A stretch of 32,332 bases of DNA, taken from contig NZ_QRGC01000042.1 in the NCBI RefSeq assembly GCF_003448965.1, positions 1 through 32,332 on the forward strand, read 5' to 3'. The notes beneath the pieces are model-generated. The model saw nothing but the letters and a program-made list of their open reading frames with translations, ran no database searches and was not told where the DNA came from. Shown here in pieces: positions 8,982 through 17,170 of this stretch (its first letter is position 1; every line of letters starts with the position of its first letter). Source of the DNA: Oceanicella sp. SM1341 (GTDB taxonomy: Bacteria > Pseudomonadota > Alphaproteobacteria > Rhodobacterales > Rhodobacteraceae). A program made the position numbers and the translations under genes.

Positions 8982-9135
8982 GGGCGCTTCCTTTGTTGCC
9001 GGGCTTCCCGGCATCGGTTTCAGTTGCGGGCAGGCGGCCGGGCCGACCTGGCCTGACAAATGTATGATCGTTCCCGGGGCGGCTTAACTAGCACCTCCCT
9101 GGGCGTATCTGTGTCGCAGAAAGGGGAACGCCGGC
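8982..9135. promoter_or_regulatory. Divergent control region of YcaC-like and LysR genes
   Basis: This 154-bp region separates divergent transcription units and is the expected binding region of the LysR protein. A plus-strand -10-like TATGAT is at 9063-9068 with no matching -35, as is often seen at activator-dependent promoters. No single palindromic LysR box could be fixed by eye. Confidence 0.45.
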
Positions 9136-10029
9136 GTGGACATCGAGGAGTTGCAGACCTTCGTGGAGGTTGCGGATGCCGGCGGGGTTTCGGCTGCGGC
9201 GCGCCGGCTGGGCCTGTCGAAGTCGATCGTGAGCCGCAGGCTGTTCCGTCTCGAGGCCGAGCTGGGCGTGCAGCTGCTGTCGCGGACCACCCGCGGCGCC
9301 GCGCTCACCGAGGCGGGGGTGACCTTCCGCGACCATGCCGCGCGCATCGCCGCGGAGTTCGAGATGGCGCGCGAGACCCTGCAGCCCACGGGCGAGCTGC
9401 GCGGGATGCTGCGCGTCGCCATGCCGCTGTCCTTCGGGCCGACGCATTTCGCCCCGGTCGCGGCGCAGATGGCCCAGCTCCACCCGCGGCTGCGCATTCA
9501 CACCGCCTACAGCGACCGCTTCGTCGACCTGATCGCCGAGGGGTTCGACTGTGCCATCCGCGTGGGCTACCTGCCGCCCTCGAACCTGATCGCCAAGCGC
9601 ATCGGCCCGATCACCGGCCAGCTCGTGGCGAGCCCGGACTACATCCGTGCCCACGGCGCCCCCGAGACACCGGACGACATCCCGGCCCACGAGGCGCTGA
9701 TGCAGGGCACCGAGGCCTGGCAGTTCATGGACGGCAACCGCACCGTCTCGGTCCAGCCCCAGGGCCGGTTCAAGGCGGACAACGGCACCGCGCTCACCTC
9801 CGCGGCGGTGGCCGGGCTCGGCATCGCCTGGCTGCCGGACTGTCTCACCCATCCGCACCTCGCCTCGGGCGCGCTGGTGCCGGTGATGACCCGGTATCCG
9901 CCGCCCGTGGCCGGCATCTACGTCATCCGCCCGCCGGGCCAGCACCCGGCGCGCAAGATGCGTGTCTTCACCGAACTGCTGATCGCGCATTTCGAGCGGA
10001 ACCCGGGGCTCTGGGGCCGGGGGGGCTGA
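9136..10029 (+). CDS. LysR family transcriptional regulator
   Basis: A 297-residue regulator. The N-terminal winged HTH (residues 1-60: MDIEELQTFVEVADAGGVS, then SKSIVSRRLFRLEAELG and LLSRTTRGAALTEAG) is followed by a periplasmic-binding-protein-like effector domain from about 90 to 290. The GTG start at 9136 follows an AAGGGG ribosome site and aligns with the family start. It faces away from the YcaC-like hydrolase and lies upstream of pirin, so it probably controls one or both in response to a small-molecule effector. The effector is not predictable. Confidence 0.94.
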   Translation: MDIEELQTFVEVADAGGVSAAARRLGLSKSIVSRRLFRLEAELGVQLLSRTTRGAALTEAGVTFRDHAARIAAEFEMARETLQPTGELRGMLRVAMPLSFGPTHFAPVAAQMAQLHPRLRIHTAYSDRFVDLIAEGFDCAIRVGYLPPSNLIAKRIGPITGQLVASPDYIRAHGAPETPDDIPAHEALMQGTEAWQFMDGNRTVSVQPQGRFKADNGTALTSAAVAGLGIAWLPDCLTHPHLASGALVPVMTRYPPPVAGIYVIRPPGQHPARKMRVFTELLIAHFERNPGLWGRGG

Positions 10030-10036
10030 GGCGCCC

Positions 10037-10052
10037 GGGGGGCGTTCCCCCC
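10037..10052 (+). terminator. Possible terminator of the LysR gene
   Basis: GGGGGG-CGTT-CCCCCC forms a perfect six-pair hairpin with a tetraloop, starting 7 bp after the LysR stop. There is no T-tract. It could separate LysR from the pirin transcript. Confidence 0.4.
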
Positions 10053-10216
10053 TGCGCGATACAGTTATGCGTCCGACGGGGCTAGCCGGGCCGGCGCCGG
10101 AGGGGCAGTGTCGGGGAAAGTCGGCCCCGACGGTGCAGCGCGCCGCGGGCCGGGCGCACGGCAGGCAGCCGGCACCGCCGGACGGCACGCCCAGAGCACA
10201 GGGAAGACGCATACGC

Positions 10217-11152
10217 ATGAGCTGGAACCCAGCAGTACAACCGGGCTGCCCCGACGAGGTCGGCACCGACGCGATCGAGACGCTCATCATCCCCCGGGCC
10301 CGCGACCTCGGAGATTTCGAGGTGCGCCGGGCCCTGCCCGCGCCGAAGCGGCAGATGGTGGGGCCCTTCATCTTCTTCGACCAGGCCGGGCCCGCGGAGT
10401 TTCTCACCGGGCAGGGGGTGGACGTGCGGCCGCATCCGCACACCGGCCTCGGCACGGTGACCTATCTCTTCCGCGGCGACTTCCACCACCGCGACAGCAC
10501 CGGCGCAGATCAGGTGATCCGGCCGGGCGAGCTGAACTGGATGGTGGCGGGCAGGGGGGTCACCCATTCGGAGCGCACCTCGGCGCAGGGGCGCAGCGGC
10601 CCCAACAGCCTGTTCGGCATCCAGACCTGGCTCGCGCTGCCCGACAGCCACGAGGACATGGCGCCCACGTTCGAGCATCACGGCAAGGCGGCGCTGCCGG
10701 TGATCGAGGACCAGGGTGTCTCGGTGCGGCTCATCCTCGGCCAGGCCTACGGCGAGACCGCACCGGCGAAGATGCTCTCGGAGACCTTCTACGCCGATGT
10801 CACCCTCGCGGCCGGGGGGCTGCTGCCCCTGCCCGACAACCACGAGGACCGCGGCATCTACGTGGTGGAGGGCTCGATCCTCGTCGCCGGGCAGGAATTC
10901 GGCGCCGCGCAGATGATGGTGTTCCGCCCCGGCGACAGCATCACCGTCTCGGGCGGCGCGCGCGGCGCGCGGCTGATGGTTCTGGGCGGCGCCACGCTGC
11001 CGGGCCCGCGTTTCATCTGGTGGAATTTCGTCGCCTCCTCGCGGGAGCGCATCGAGCAGGCGCGCGAGGAATGGCGGGCCGAGAAATGGGGCGTCGGGCG
11101 CTTCGACCTGCCGGTGGACGACCGGGACGAACACATCCCCCTTCCCGGCTGA
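10217..11152 (+). CDS. Pirin family protein
   Basis: A 311-residue bicupin. The N-terminal cupin metal ligands are His73 and His75 in RPHPHTGLGTVTYLF, and His117 and Glu119 in GVTHSERT, exactly the pirin set. The C-terminal cupin covers about 185-275. Bacterial pirins are reported as quercetin dioxygenase-like enzymes or as redox-responsive partner proteins; which applies here is unknown. Start chosen at MSWNPAVQPG (10217) with GGGAAG upstream; the open frame continues upstream without domain content. It heads a run of plus-strand genes (adaptor, XapX, GNAT, DoxX), a grouping seen around pirin genes in other proteobacteria. Confidence 0.93.
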   Translation: MSWNPAVQPGCPDEVGTDAIETLIIPRARDLGDFEVRRALPAPKRQMVGPFIFFDQAGPAEFLTGQGVDVRPHPHTGLGTVTYLFRGDFHHRDSTGADQVIRPGELNWMVAGRGVTHSERTSAQGRSGPNSLFGIQTWLALPDSHEDMAPTFEHHGKAALPVIEDQGVSVRLILGQAYGETAPAKMLSETFYADVTLAAGGLLPLPDNHEDRGIYVVEGSILVAGQEFGAAQMMVFRPGDSITVSGGARGARLMVLGGATLPGPRFIWWNFVASSRERIEQAREEWRAEKWGVGRFDLPVDDRDEHIPLPG

Positions 11153-11244
11153 GCCCCGCGCGCGCGGCGCCCGGCGCGCGCCTGAATCCCAGGCGCGCCC
11201 GTGCGCGCGTGAACCGACGCACTTGCAGAGCATCAGGAGCCCTC

Positions 11245-12126
11245 GTGTTGCCACTCGTCATTCCGCCTCGCGGCCCCCGGCGGGCCCTGCCGCTGCGCAC
11301 TGCCGCGCTCGCCGCGGCGGCGTTCCTGGCCGGCTCCGGCGCGGCGCCGGCCCAGGCACCGGACTGGGAAGGCACGTTCGAGGGCCGGGTGGAGCCCTCG
11401 CGCACCGTGGTGGTGGCGAACCACGTGAACGGTGTCCTCGAGACCCTGCGCTTCGCCGGCGGGGAGCAGGTGGAGCAGGGCGCGCTGCTCGCGGTCATCG
11501 ACGCGGCGGAGTTCGAGATCGCGCTGCGCATGGCTCAGGCCGCCCTCGCCGAGGCGGAAGCGGCGCTGCAGCTCGCGATCGACGACGCCGGGCGGCAGAC
11601 CGAGCTCACCTCGCGCGGCACCGGCTCACGCGTGGCGGCCGAGCAGGCGGAGGCCGGGCGGCGCAGCGCCTCGGCCCTGCGCGATCTGCGCCGGGCCGAG
11701 GTGGACGCGGCACGCCTGGCGCTGGAGCGCGCGCGGATCAACGCGCCGATCAGCGGGGTGATCTCGCCGCCGATGGTGAGCGAGGGCGCCTTCCTGGAAA
11801 CCAAGGCCGGCACGCGGCTCGCCGAGATCCTGGTGCTCGACCCGGTGCGCGTGGCCTATCTCGTGCCCTACGGCCAGCGCAACACGGCGCTCGCCGCCGC
11901 AGGGCTGCGCAGCCCGGCGGAGCTGTTCGAGCGTATCGAGCTCACGCTCCTGCTGCCCTCGGGCGAGGAATACCCCCACGCGGGCCGCCCGCATTTCGAG
12001 AGTGCCGCCATCGACCCGGATACCGACACGCTGGTGGTCTGGGGGCGCTTTCCGAACCCCGACAGGCTGCTCGTGCCCGGCCTCGGGGTGCGCGTGCGCG
12101 CCACCCTGCGGGACGAGGACGGCTGA
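11245..12126 (+). CDS. RND/HlyD-type periplasmic adaptor (membrane fusion protein)
   Basis: A 293-residue exported protein. The N-terminus has an Arg-rich start, a hydrophobic Ala/Leu segment and an AQA cleavage-like site near residue 35. It then shows the adaptor order: first lipoyl half (TVVVANHVNGVLETLRFAGGEQVEQGALLAVID), an alpha-helical hairpin at about 95-160, second lipoyl half (ARINAPISGVISPPMVSEGAFL), and the beta-barrel and proximal parts to the end. Start is GTG 11245 with AGGAG 6 bp upstream; the long open frame reaching back through pirin is a GC artefact. No inner-membrane pump or outer-membrane channel gene is adjacent, so it is an orphan adaptor. Its partner may be elsewhere, or it may work with the small membrane proteins that follow. 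Confidence 0.82.
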   Translation: MLPLVIPPRGPRRALPLRTAALAAAAFLAGSGAAPAQAPDWEGTFEGRVEPSRTVVVANHVNGVLETLRFAGGEQVEQGALLAVIDAAEFEIALRMAQAALAEAEAALQLAIDDAGRQTELTSRGTGSRVAAEQAEAGRRSASALRDLRRAEVDAARLALERARINAPISGVISPPMVSEGAFLETKAGTRLAEILVLDPVRVAYLVPYGQRNTALAAAGLRSPAELFERIELTLLLPSGEEYPHAGRPHFESAAIDPDTDTLVVWGRFPNPDRLLVPGLGVRVRATLRDEDG

Positions 12127-12272
12127 ACGCCGGCCGCGCAGCACCGCGCTTCGAGGCCGGTGCCCGCGCCGTGCCCCCCCCGGGGCGCGGCATGCCATTC
12201 TCCCGGGGCCCGCGCCCTGCGCGCGCGCCTCTCCGACACCTGTCCAGCACCCGTCCAACAGGAGGTTCGCCG

Positions 12273-12524
12273 ATGAACTCGCTCCAGCCCTACCTGATCT
12301 CGCTCGCCGCCGGCCTCGGCATCGGGGTGATCTACGGCCTGCTCACCGTCCGCTCGCCCGCGCCGCCGATCATCGCCCTGCTGGGGTTGCTGGGCATGCT
12401 TGCCGGCGAGGCCGGGGTGCAGTGGCTGAAGGGGCACAAGAATTTCCTGCAGTCCTGCCTGCACGAGAAATCCTTCGCGCTCGACGCCCGCTCCCGGCCC
12501 ACCCGCGACAGCGATGCCGGCTGA
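12273..12524 (+). CDS. XapX domain (DUF1427) small membrane protein
   Basis: An 83-residue protein with two hydrophobic segments (about 8-26 and 31-47). It carries the family pattern LAAGLGIGVIYGLLTVRSPAPP followed by ALLGLLGMLAGE. XapX proteins are small inner-membrane proteins of unknown function, often next to xanthosine-permease-like or pirin and isochorismatase genes. The C-terminal 30 residues (HKNFLQSC onward) are polar. An AACAGGAGG ribosome site precedes ATG 12273 at good spacing. It lies 146 bp after the adaptor gene and 33 bp before the GNAT gene. Confidence 0.88.
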   Translation: MNSLQPYLISLAAGLGIGVIYGLLTVRSPAPPIIALLGLLGMLAGEAGVQWLKGHKNFLQSCLHEKSFALDARSRPTRDSDAG

Positions 12525-12557
12525 TCCGGCCGGATTCCTACCAGAAAGGCTGCACAG

Positions 12558-12860
12558 ATGTCTCAGAAAACCATCGAGATCACCTACGAGGACCAGCAGA
12601 GCAAGGGCCGCTACGTGGCGCGTATCCCGGGGGTGGAGGGCGAGGGCGAACTCACCATCTCCAAGGTCTCCGACACGCTGATCATCGCCGACCACACCGC
12701 CGTGCCCGACACGATGCGCGGCAGCGGCGCGGGCAAGGCGCTGGCGCTGCGGCTGGTCGAGGACGCCCGGGCGAAGGGCCAGCGCATCATGCCGCTCTGC
12801 CCGTTCGTGCGCGCGCAGTCCCTGCGCCACCCGGAGTGGGCGGATGTCATTCAGCATTGA
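12558..12860 (+). CDS. Small GNAT N-acetyltransferase (YjdJ-like)
   Basis: A 100-residue one-domain GNAT of the short YjdJ-like type. The acetyl-CoA pyrophosphate loop is the RGSGAGKALALRLVEDAR segment near residues 55-72, preceded by DTLIIADHTAVP and followed by the IMPLCPFV strand. Proteins of this family are soluble acetyltransferases with unknown acceptors. AGAAAGG precedes the ATG. The 3' end overlaps the DoxX start by 17 bp, implying translational coupling. Confidence 0.9.
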   Translation: MSQKTIEITYEDQQSKGRYVARIPGVEGEGELTISKVSDTLIIADHTAVPDTMRGSGAGKALALRLVEDARAKGQRIMPLCPFVRAQSLRHPEWADVIQH

Positions 12861-13299
12861 CCCCGCCGGCCCGGTCTCGCGGGCGGTGCGCCTCCTCGCC
12901 TGCCTCGGGCTCTGCGCGGCCTACATCCAGGGCGGCCTGGTGAAATGGACCGACTTCGACGGTGCCCTCGCGGAGATGGCGCATTTCGGGCTCGCGCCGC
13001 CGGCGGTCTTCGCCGTGGCGGTCATCGTGCTGGAGCTGGTGGCCTCGGCGATGGTGCTCACCGGCATCCTGCGCTGGGCGGGCGCGCTGGCGCTCGGCGG
13101 CTTCACCCTGCTCGCCACGCTGCTCGCCCTGCGCTTCTGGGAAATGCCCCAGGGGCAGGAGCGCCTCATGACCGCGAATGCCTTCTTCGAGCACATCGGG
13201 CTCGCCGGCGGCTTCGTGCTGGTGGCCTGGCTCGACCTGGCGGGCGCCGCTCGCGGGCGGGGGACCGGAGCCGGGCCGCTGCGGGAGCCCGCGCGCTGA
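12844..13299 (+). CDS. DoxX family membrane protein
   Basis: A 151-residue inner-membrane protein with four hydrophobic helices (about 12-30, 54-75, 78-97 and 115-133). It has the DoxX-type layout: a first helix ending in QGGLVKWTDF, a loop PPAVFAVAVIVLELVA, and a last helix after FFEHIGLAGG. DoxX relatives have been linked to quinone or thiol redox chemistry; the role here is unknown. It starts within the GNAT gene (overlap 12844-12860) and is the last gene of the pirin-to-DoxX run. The polar tail (GRGTGAGPLREPAR) is Gly/Arg-rich. Confidence 0.88.
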   Translation: MSFSIDPAGPVSRAVRLLACLGLCAAYIQGGLVKWTDFDGALAEMAHFGLAPPAVFAVAVIVLELVASAMVLTGILRWAGALALGGFTLLATLLALRFWEMPQGQERLMTANAFFEHIGLAGGFVLVAWLDLAGAARGRGTGAGPLREPAR

Positions 13300-13444
13300 G
13301 CCCGCCGTGCGGCGCCTGCCCGCGCGCCCCGACATGCTGAAACCCGCCGCCGCCACCCTCCCCGCCAGGGGCGGGCGCAGGAGCCGCGGCGCGGGGGCGG
13401 AGACCGCCGCGGATGAGTGCCCGCGCCGGCCCCCGCGCGCGGGC

Positions 13445-14251
13445 TCACTCGCCGGCGGTCATGAAGGTGATGTCGCGGATCGCCGCGCCGCCCGCGCCGC
13501 TGATCTCGCGGCTCTCCTGCACCGCCCCGCTCTCCAGCGAGACGGTGTGCAGCCGGCCCCCGGCCACGAGCCAGGCGGTGTTGGTGCCCTGCGCGTCCGT
13601 GGCGATGTCGAAGGCATATGTCTCCGCCGCATCGATGCCGAGCTTGCCGACCGCGGCCAGGGTGCCGTCGTTGGGCGAGGTCTGGCGGATCAGCGCGACG
13701 ATGGTGGCGTCGATGTCGTACATCGCGGTGGCCCCGGGCTTGCCGTAGCTGTTGATGTAGGCCGCGGCGACGATGGCGGGCGCCTCGCCGGCATGCATGT
13801 CCGAGCCCTCGAAGGCGAGCGAGCCGTCCACGGTGACCTTGCCTGACTCGATGTCCACGCGATGGTTGGTGGTGCCGGACATGAAGCGCAGCTTGTCCGC
13901 CATCGGGTTGAAATCGACGATCACCGGTGCGCCGTCCGCGAGCGGCAGCGGCGTGTCCATGCCGGAGACGACCGTGGCGGCGCCGGTGGCGGGGTCGATC
14001 TCCACGATGTCGAACCCGTCGGTCACGCCGATGAGCTGGCCGTTGGAGGGGCGCAGGTCGATGCCCAGCAGGCGCCCGACCCCGGTCACCTCCATCGAGC
14101 CGGTGACGCTGGCGCTGCCGGCGTCGATCATGTGCAGGGTCCTGTCGCCGCTGAGGCCGATGGCGGTGAGCTTGCCATGCTGGTCGGCCAGCGCGGCGCC
14201 GGTTGTCGTGGTGGCCAGCATCAGGGTCAGAGCTGTGAGGCGCTTGATCAT
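13445..14251 (-). CDS. Secreted DUF4394 domain protein
   Basis: A 268-residue protein with a clear Sec signal peptide (MIKRLTALTLML then TTTGAALA, cleavage before DQHG near residue 22). The mature part is repetitive beta-strand sequence (LTAIGLSGDRTLHMIDAGS, GVGRLLGIDLRPSNGQLIGVTD, FNPMADKLRFMSG) that matches the DUF4394 type, a predicted beta-propeller-like extracytoplasmic domain of unknown function. Start at 14251 has GGGAG nine bases upstream; the earlier in-frame ATG would mask the signal peptide. It lies downstream of the arylsulfatase gene on the same strand, with a hairpin between them, so co-transcription is doubtful. Confidence 0.85.
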   Translation of the reverse strand: MIKRLTALTLMLATTTTGAALADQHGKLTAIGLSGDRTLHMIDAGSASVTGSMEVTGVGRLLGIDLRPSNGQLIGVTDGFDIVEIDPATGAATVVSGMDTPLPLADGAPVIVDFNPMADKLRFMSGTTNHRVDIESGKVTVDGSLAFEGSDMHAGEAPAIVAAAYINSYGKPGATAMYDIDATIVALIRQTSPNDGTLAAVGKLGIDAAETYAFDIATDAQGTNTAWLVAGGRLHTVSLESGAVQESREISGAGGAAIRDITFMTAGE

Positions 14252-14409
14252 GAGTTCGGTCTCCCTGTGGTTTCGGGCGCAGCCAGTCCGCGGCCTCGAT
14301 GTGCTGACGACACGGGGCAATGGCGCTTCGGATGCACACGGGAGATCGCGTTTGCGTGACCGGGGCGGAGCGCGCGCCGCCGCCGGGGGCCGGGCCGGGA
14401 GACCGCATC

Positions 14410-14431
14410 ACCCGGATCGGGGGATCCGGGT
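14410..14431 (-). terminator. Terminator-like hairpin after arylsulfatase gene
   Basis: ACCCGGATC-GGGG-GATCCGGGT is a perfect nine-pair stem with a 4-nt loop, about 30 bp past the arylsulfatase stop. It is well placed to end that minus-strand transcript. There is no T-tract. Confidence 0.5.
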
Positions 14432-14460
14432 GACCGTGGCGACAGCGCGGGGGCAGGGGC

Positions 14461-16022
14461 TCACTGCGGCGAGGGGGCCGCTTCCATGATCTGCTGCGAC
14501 ATGCTCTCCACCGAGGCCGAGAAGCTGGCGATGCGCGGCGGGAACTCCTCGAAGGAGGCGACGAACCTGTTCACCAGCCCCAGTGCCGGGCCGATGGCCC
14601 AGGAGCGGTTCTCCTGCCATTCGTCGAAGCCGCGCGCCTCGTGGAAGCGCTCGAACGGGTCGAGGTCGAGCCGGGTGATGAGCGGCGTGGTCATCTCGTA
14701 TTGCTGGCCGTTGAACCAGCGGTCCTGGTGGGTGAAGAGGAACTTCCACTCGCCGTAGCGCAGCCCGTGGAAGGTGGTTTCGGTGAAGTAGAAGAACTCC
14801 ATCCGGTTCGAGGGGCCGCTCCGGGTGAGGATCGGCGTCTGGTCGTAGCCGTCGAGATGCACGCGGTAGGTCCTGTCGCCGATGGTGGTGCCCTCGAGCA
14901 GCTGCTGCTTCAGCTCCGGCGCGCCGAGCTGCGACATGATGGTGGGGATCCAGTCCTCCATGGTCATCAGCTCGCCCGTGGTGGTGCCCTCGGGGACGAG
15001 GCCGGGCCATTTCACCATCATCGGAACCTTGAAGCCGCCCTCGTAGCCGCCCACGCCCTTCTCGCCGCGGAACGGCTGGTTGCCGCCGTCGGGCCAGGAG
15101 TTCGAGGCGGCGCCGTTGTCGGTGGAGAACATCACCATGGTGGTGTCGGCCACGCCGAGTTCGTCGAGCAGGGAGAGCAGCTCGCCCACGTCGTCATCGA
15201 GCTCGACCATGCCGTCGGCATAGACGTTGCCGGTGCCGGTGATGCCGTCGTAATGCTCGTCGAGGTTGGTGCGGTAATGCATGCGGGTGGTGTTGTGCCA
15301 CACGAAGAAGGGCTCGTTCGCCTGCACCGCCTCGGTGATGAAGCGCTTGCTCTCCTCCAGCACGTCCTGGTCGAGGTGGCGCTGCACCTCGGTGCCGAAG
15401 GGGCCGAGGTCCTCGATGGTCTGGCCGCCGTCGGCGGTGGCGAAGCTGTGGATCATGCCGCGCTGGGCGAGGCCGGCTTCCTCGAAGGCCGTGGTGGGGT
15501 AGTCCGCTGCTCGGGGTATTCGCCGGCGTTGAGGTGGTAGAGGATGCCGAAGAACTCGTCGAACCCGTGGTTGGTGGGCAGGTGCTCGTCGCGGTCGCCC
15601 AGGTGGTTCTTGCCGAACTGGCCGGTGCGATAGCCCAGCGGCTTGAGCATCTCGGCCAGGGTGGGGTCCTCGGTGGAGAGGCCCTGCACCGCCCCCGGCA
15701 GGCCCACGGTGGAGAGGCCGACCCGCAGCGGGTACTGCCCGGTGATGAAGGCGGCCCGCCCGGCCGTGCAGGAGGCCTGGGCGTAGTGGTCCATGAAGAG
15801 CATGCCCTCGCGCGCGATCCGGTCGATGTTGGGGGTCTCGCCCGCCATCATGCCGCGATGGTAGGCGGAGATGTTCCACATCCCCACGTCATCGCCCCAG
15901 ATCACCAGGATGTTCGGCCTGTCCGGTGCCGCGCCGTCCTGCGCCTGCACCGCCGCGCCGCTGCCTGCCACGAGCGCTGCAAGCGCCAGAAGCCGGGCGG
16001 CTTTTCCTGCTGGTCCCGTCAT
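14461..16022 (-). pseudogene. Type I arylsulfatase with single-base frameshift
   Basis: The two halves of one sulfatase lie in adjacent frames. The N-terminal half starts at 16022 (AAGGAG upstream), has a signal peptide ([18 protein letters not shown]), metal ligands in VIWGDDVG, and the formylglycine signature [10 protein letters not shown] (Cys-x-Ala-x-Arg), and runs to [11 protein letters not shown] near 15510. The C-terminal half picks up at [11 protein letters not shown] and continues to 14461 with FFVWHNTTRMH, MFSTDNGAASNSWPDG and FRGEKGVGGYEGG. The full span is 1562 nt, one base short of 521 codons, so one missing base near 15501-15507 explains it. Everything else is intact, so either a very recent inactivation or an assembly error is likely. 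The family hydrolyses sulfate esters in the periplasm. Confidence 0.85.
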
Positions 16023-16405
16023 TCCTTCTCTCCTTCCGTCGCGCGGGCGAGGCCCGCAGAACCCGTCGCGCGGGCGAGGCCCGCAGATTCCGTCGCGCGG
16101 GCTATATCCGGCCGAAATCGCGAAAGGAATTCGAAATAGAATACATGAAATCCGTAGGCACGGAAAGGCAAACTCAAGGCAGATCAAGAAGAGTTTCCGG
16201 CGCCTCGCATCGGGTTCGGGAAGGGGCGGGCTCCTGTACCTTCGCGCCTGCCCGGAAGTCGCGGCTTTTCGCGGCGCAGCATGCCTGGCCGCCGACAAGG
16301 CCCGGACCGGGCGGCGCGGCCGGCGGTTGCACTTGGTCCGACGGGGTCTTACGCCTATATGCCAAGGCCCCTGCGGTCGTGCCGCACTTCAGCAAGGAAC
16401 CCGCG
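16023..16405. other. Divergent intergenic region with an AT-richer core
   Basis: This 383-bp region lies between the arylsulfatase (minus) and ChaC-like (plus) genes. It starts with a 27-bp hairpin repeat (separate entry), then holds a clearly lower-GC stretch at about 16104-16200 (for example GAATTCGAAATAGAATAC), which is the likely promoter zone for one or both genes. No protein is recognisable although frames stay open. Confidence 0.5.
16036..16101. repeat. 27-bp hairpin tandem repeat in arylsulfatase leader
   Basis: Units starting CCGTCGCGCGGG begin at 16036, 16063 and 16090 (period 27). The first two are almost identical and the third is cut short. Each full unit contains GCGGGC-GAG-GCCCGC, a perfect six-pair hairpin. 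The array begins 14 bp upstream of the arylsulfatase start, so it would lie in that gene's 5' leader and could affect its translation. Function unproven. Confidence 0.75.
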
Positions 16406-17170
16406 ATGCCCATTGCCGCAGACGCCTTCCGCCACCACCCCGGTCTGGCGGGCAAGATCCGCGATCCCGAGCAGAGCTTCTTCCGCGATCTCGACCTCGA
16501 CGCGATCGACCGCACCTGGACCGCGAACGGCCTGCGCCAGAGCCCGCGCTACAGCGACGCGCTGCGCGAGGCGATGCGCCGCGAAACGCTGGCGCCGTTC
16601 GAGGGCATGGACATCTGGGTCTTCGCCTACGGCTCGCTGATGTGGGACCCCGCGGTCTATTTCTCCGAGGTGCGCCGGGCGCGGCTGCCGGGCTACCGGC
16701 GCAGTTTCTGCCTGGTCGACCGCTCGGGGGCGCGCGGCACGGCCGAGGCGCCGGGCCTGATGGCGGCACTCGACATCGGGCCGGCCTGCGACGGGCTGGT
16801 GTTCCGCCTCGATGCCGGAACGGCGGACCGCGAGTCCGAGGTGATCTGGCGGCGCGAGATGATGGCGCCCTGCTACAAGGCGCTGTTCCTGCCGGTGGAG
16901 ACCTCGCACGGGGTCGTGCAGGCGATGTGCTTCGTGGCCGACCCGGAGGCCGACATGATCGACACCGGCATCAGCTACGCCGACCAGGTGCGCTACCTTG
17001 CCACCGGCACCGGGCAACTGGGCACCAGCCGCGAGTATCTCGAGAATGTCATCGCCGGCTGCCGCGAGCTGCGCATCGAGGACCCCGACCTCGAGGCCCT
17101 GCTGGCCGAGGTCGACGCCTGGAGCGAGCCGGGCGCCGTGCCGGGGTCGCTGGCGGGCCGGCGCGGCTAG
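16406..17170 (+). CDS. ChaC-like gamma-glutamylcyclotransferase
   Basis: A 254-residue cytoplasmic protein of the ChaC family, which cleaves glutathione (or gamma-glutamyl peptides) to 5-oxoproline and Cys-Gly. The substrate-binding loop VFAYGSLMWDP lies at about 72-82. The conserved segment with the candidate catalytic Glu151 is VIWRREM, followed by an aromatic residue in APCYKALF. The C-terminal helix SREYLENVIAGCREL is typical. AAGGAA precedes ATG 16406, and the family's N-terminal pattern begins there. It is convergent with the AraC gene: the two stop codons share the tetranucleotide CTAG at 17167-17170. A role in glutathione turnover under stress fits the family. Confidence 0.9.
   Translation: MPIAADAFRHHPGLAGKIRDPEQSFFRDLDLDAIDRTWTANGLRQSPRYSDALREAMRRETLAPFEGMDIWVFAYGSLMWDPAVYFSEVRRARLPGYRRSFCLVDRSGARGTAEAPGLMAALDIGPACDGLVFRLDAGTADRESEVIWRREMMAPCYKALFLPVETSHGVVQAMCFVADPEADMIDTGISYADQVRYLATGTGQLGTSREYLENVIAGCRELRIEDPDLEALLAEVDAWSEPGAVPGSLAGRRG

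Noticed and set aside
10108-11244. Upstream extension of the adaptor gene through the pirin gene
   Set aside because: The segment is pirin read in another frame; a GTG with AGGAG at 11245 followed by a signal peptide is the sensible start.
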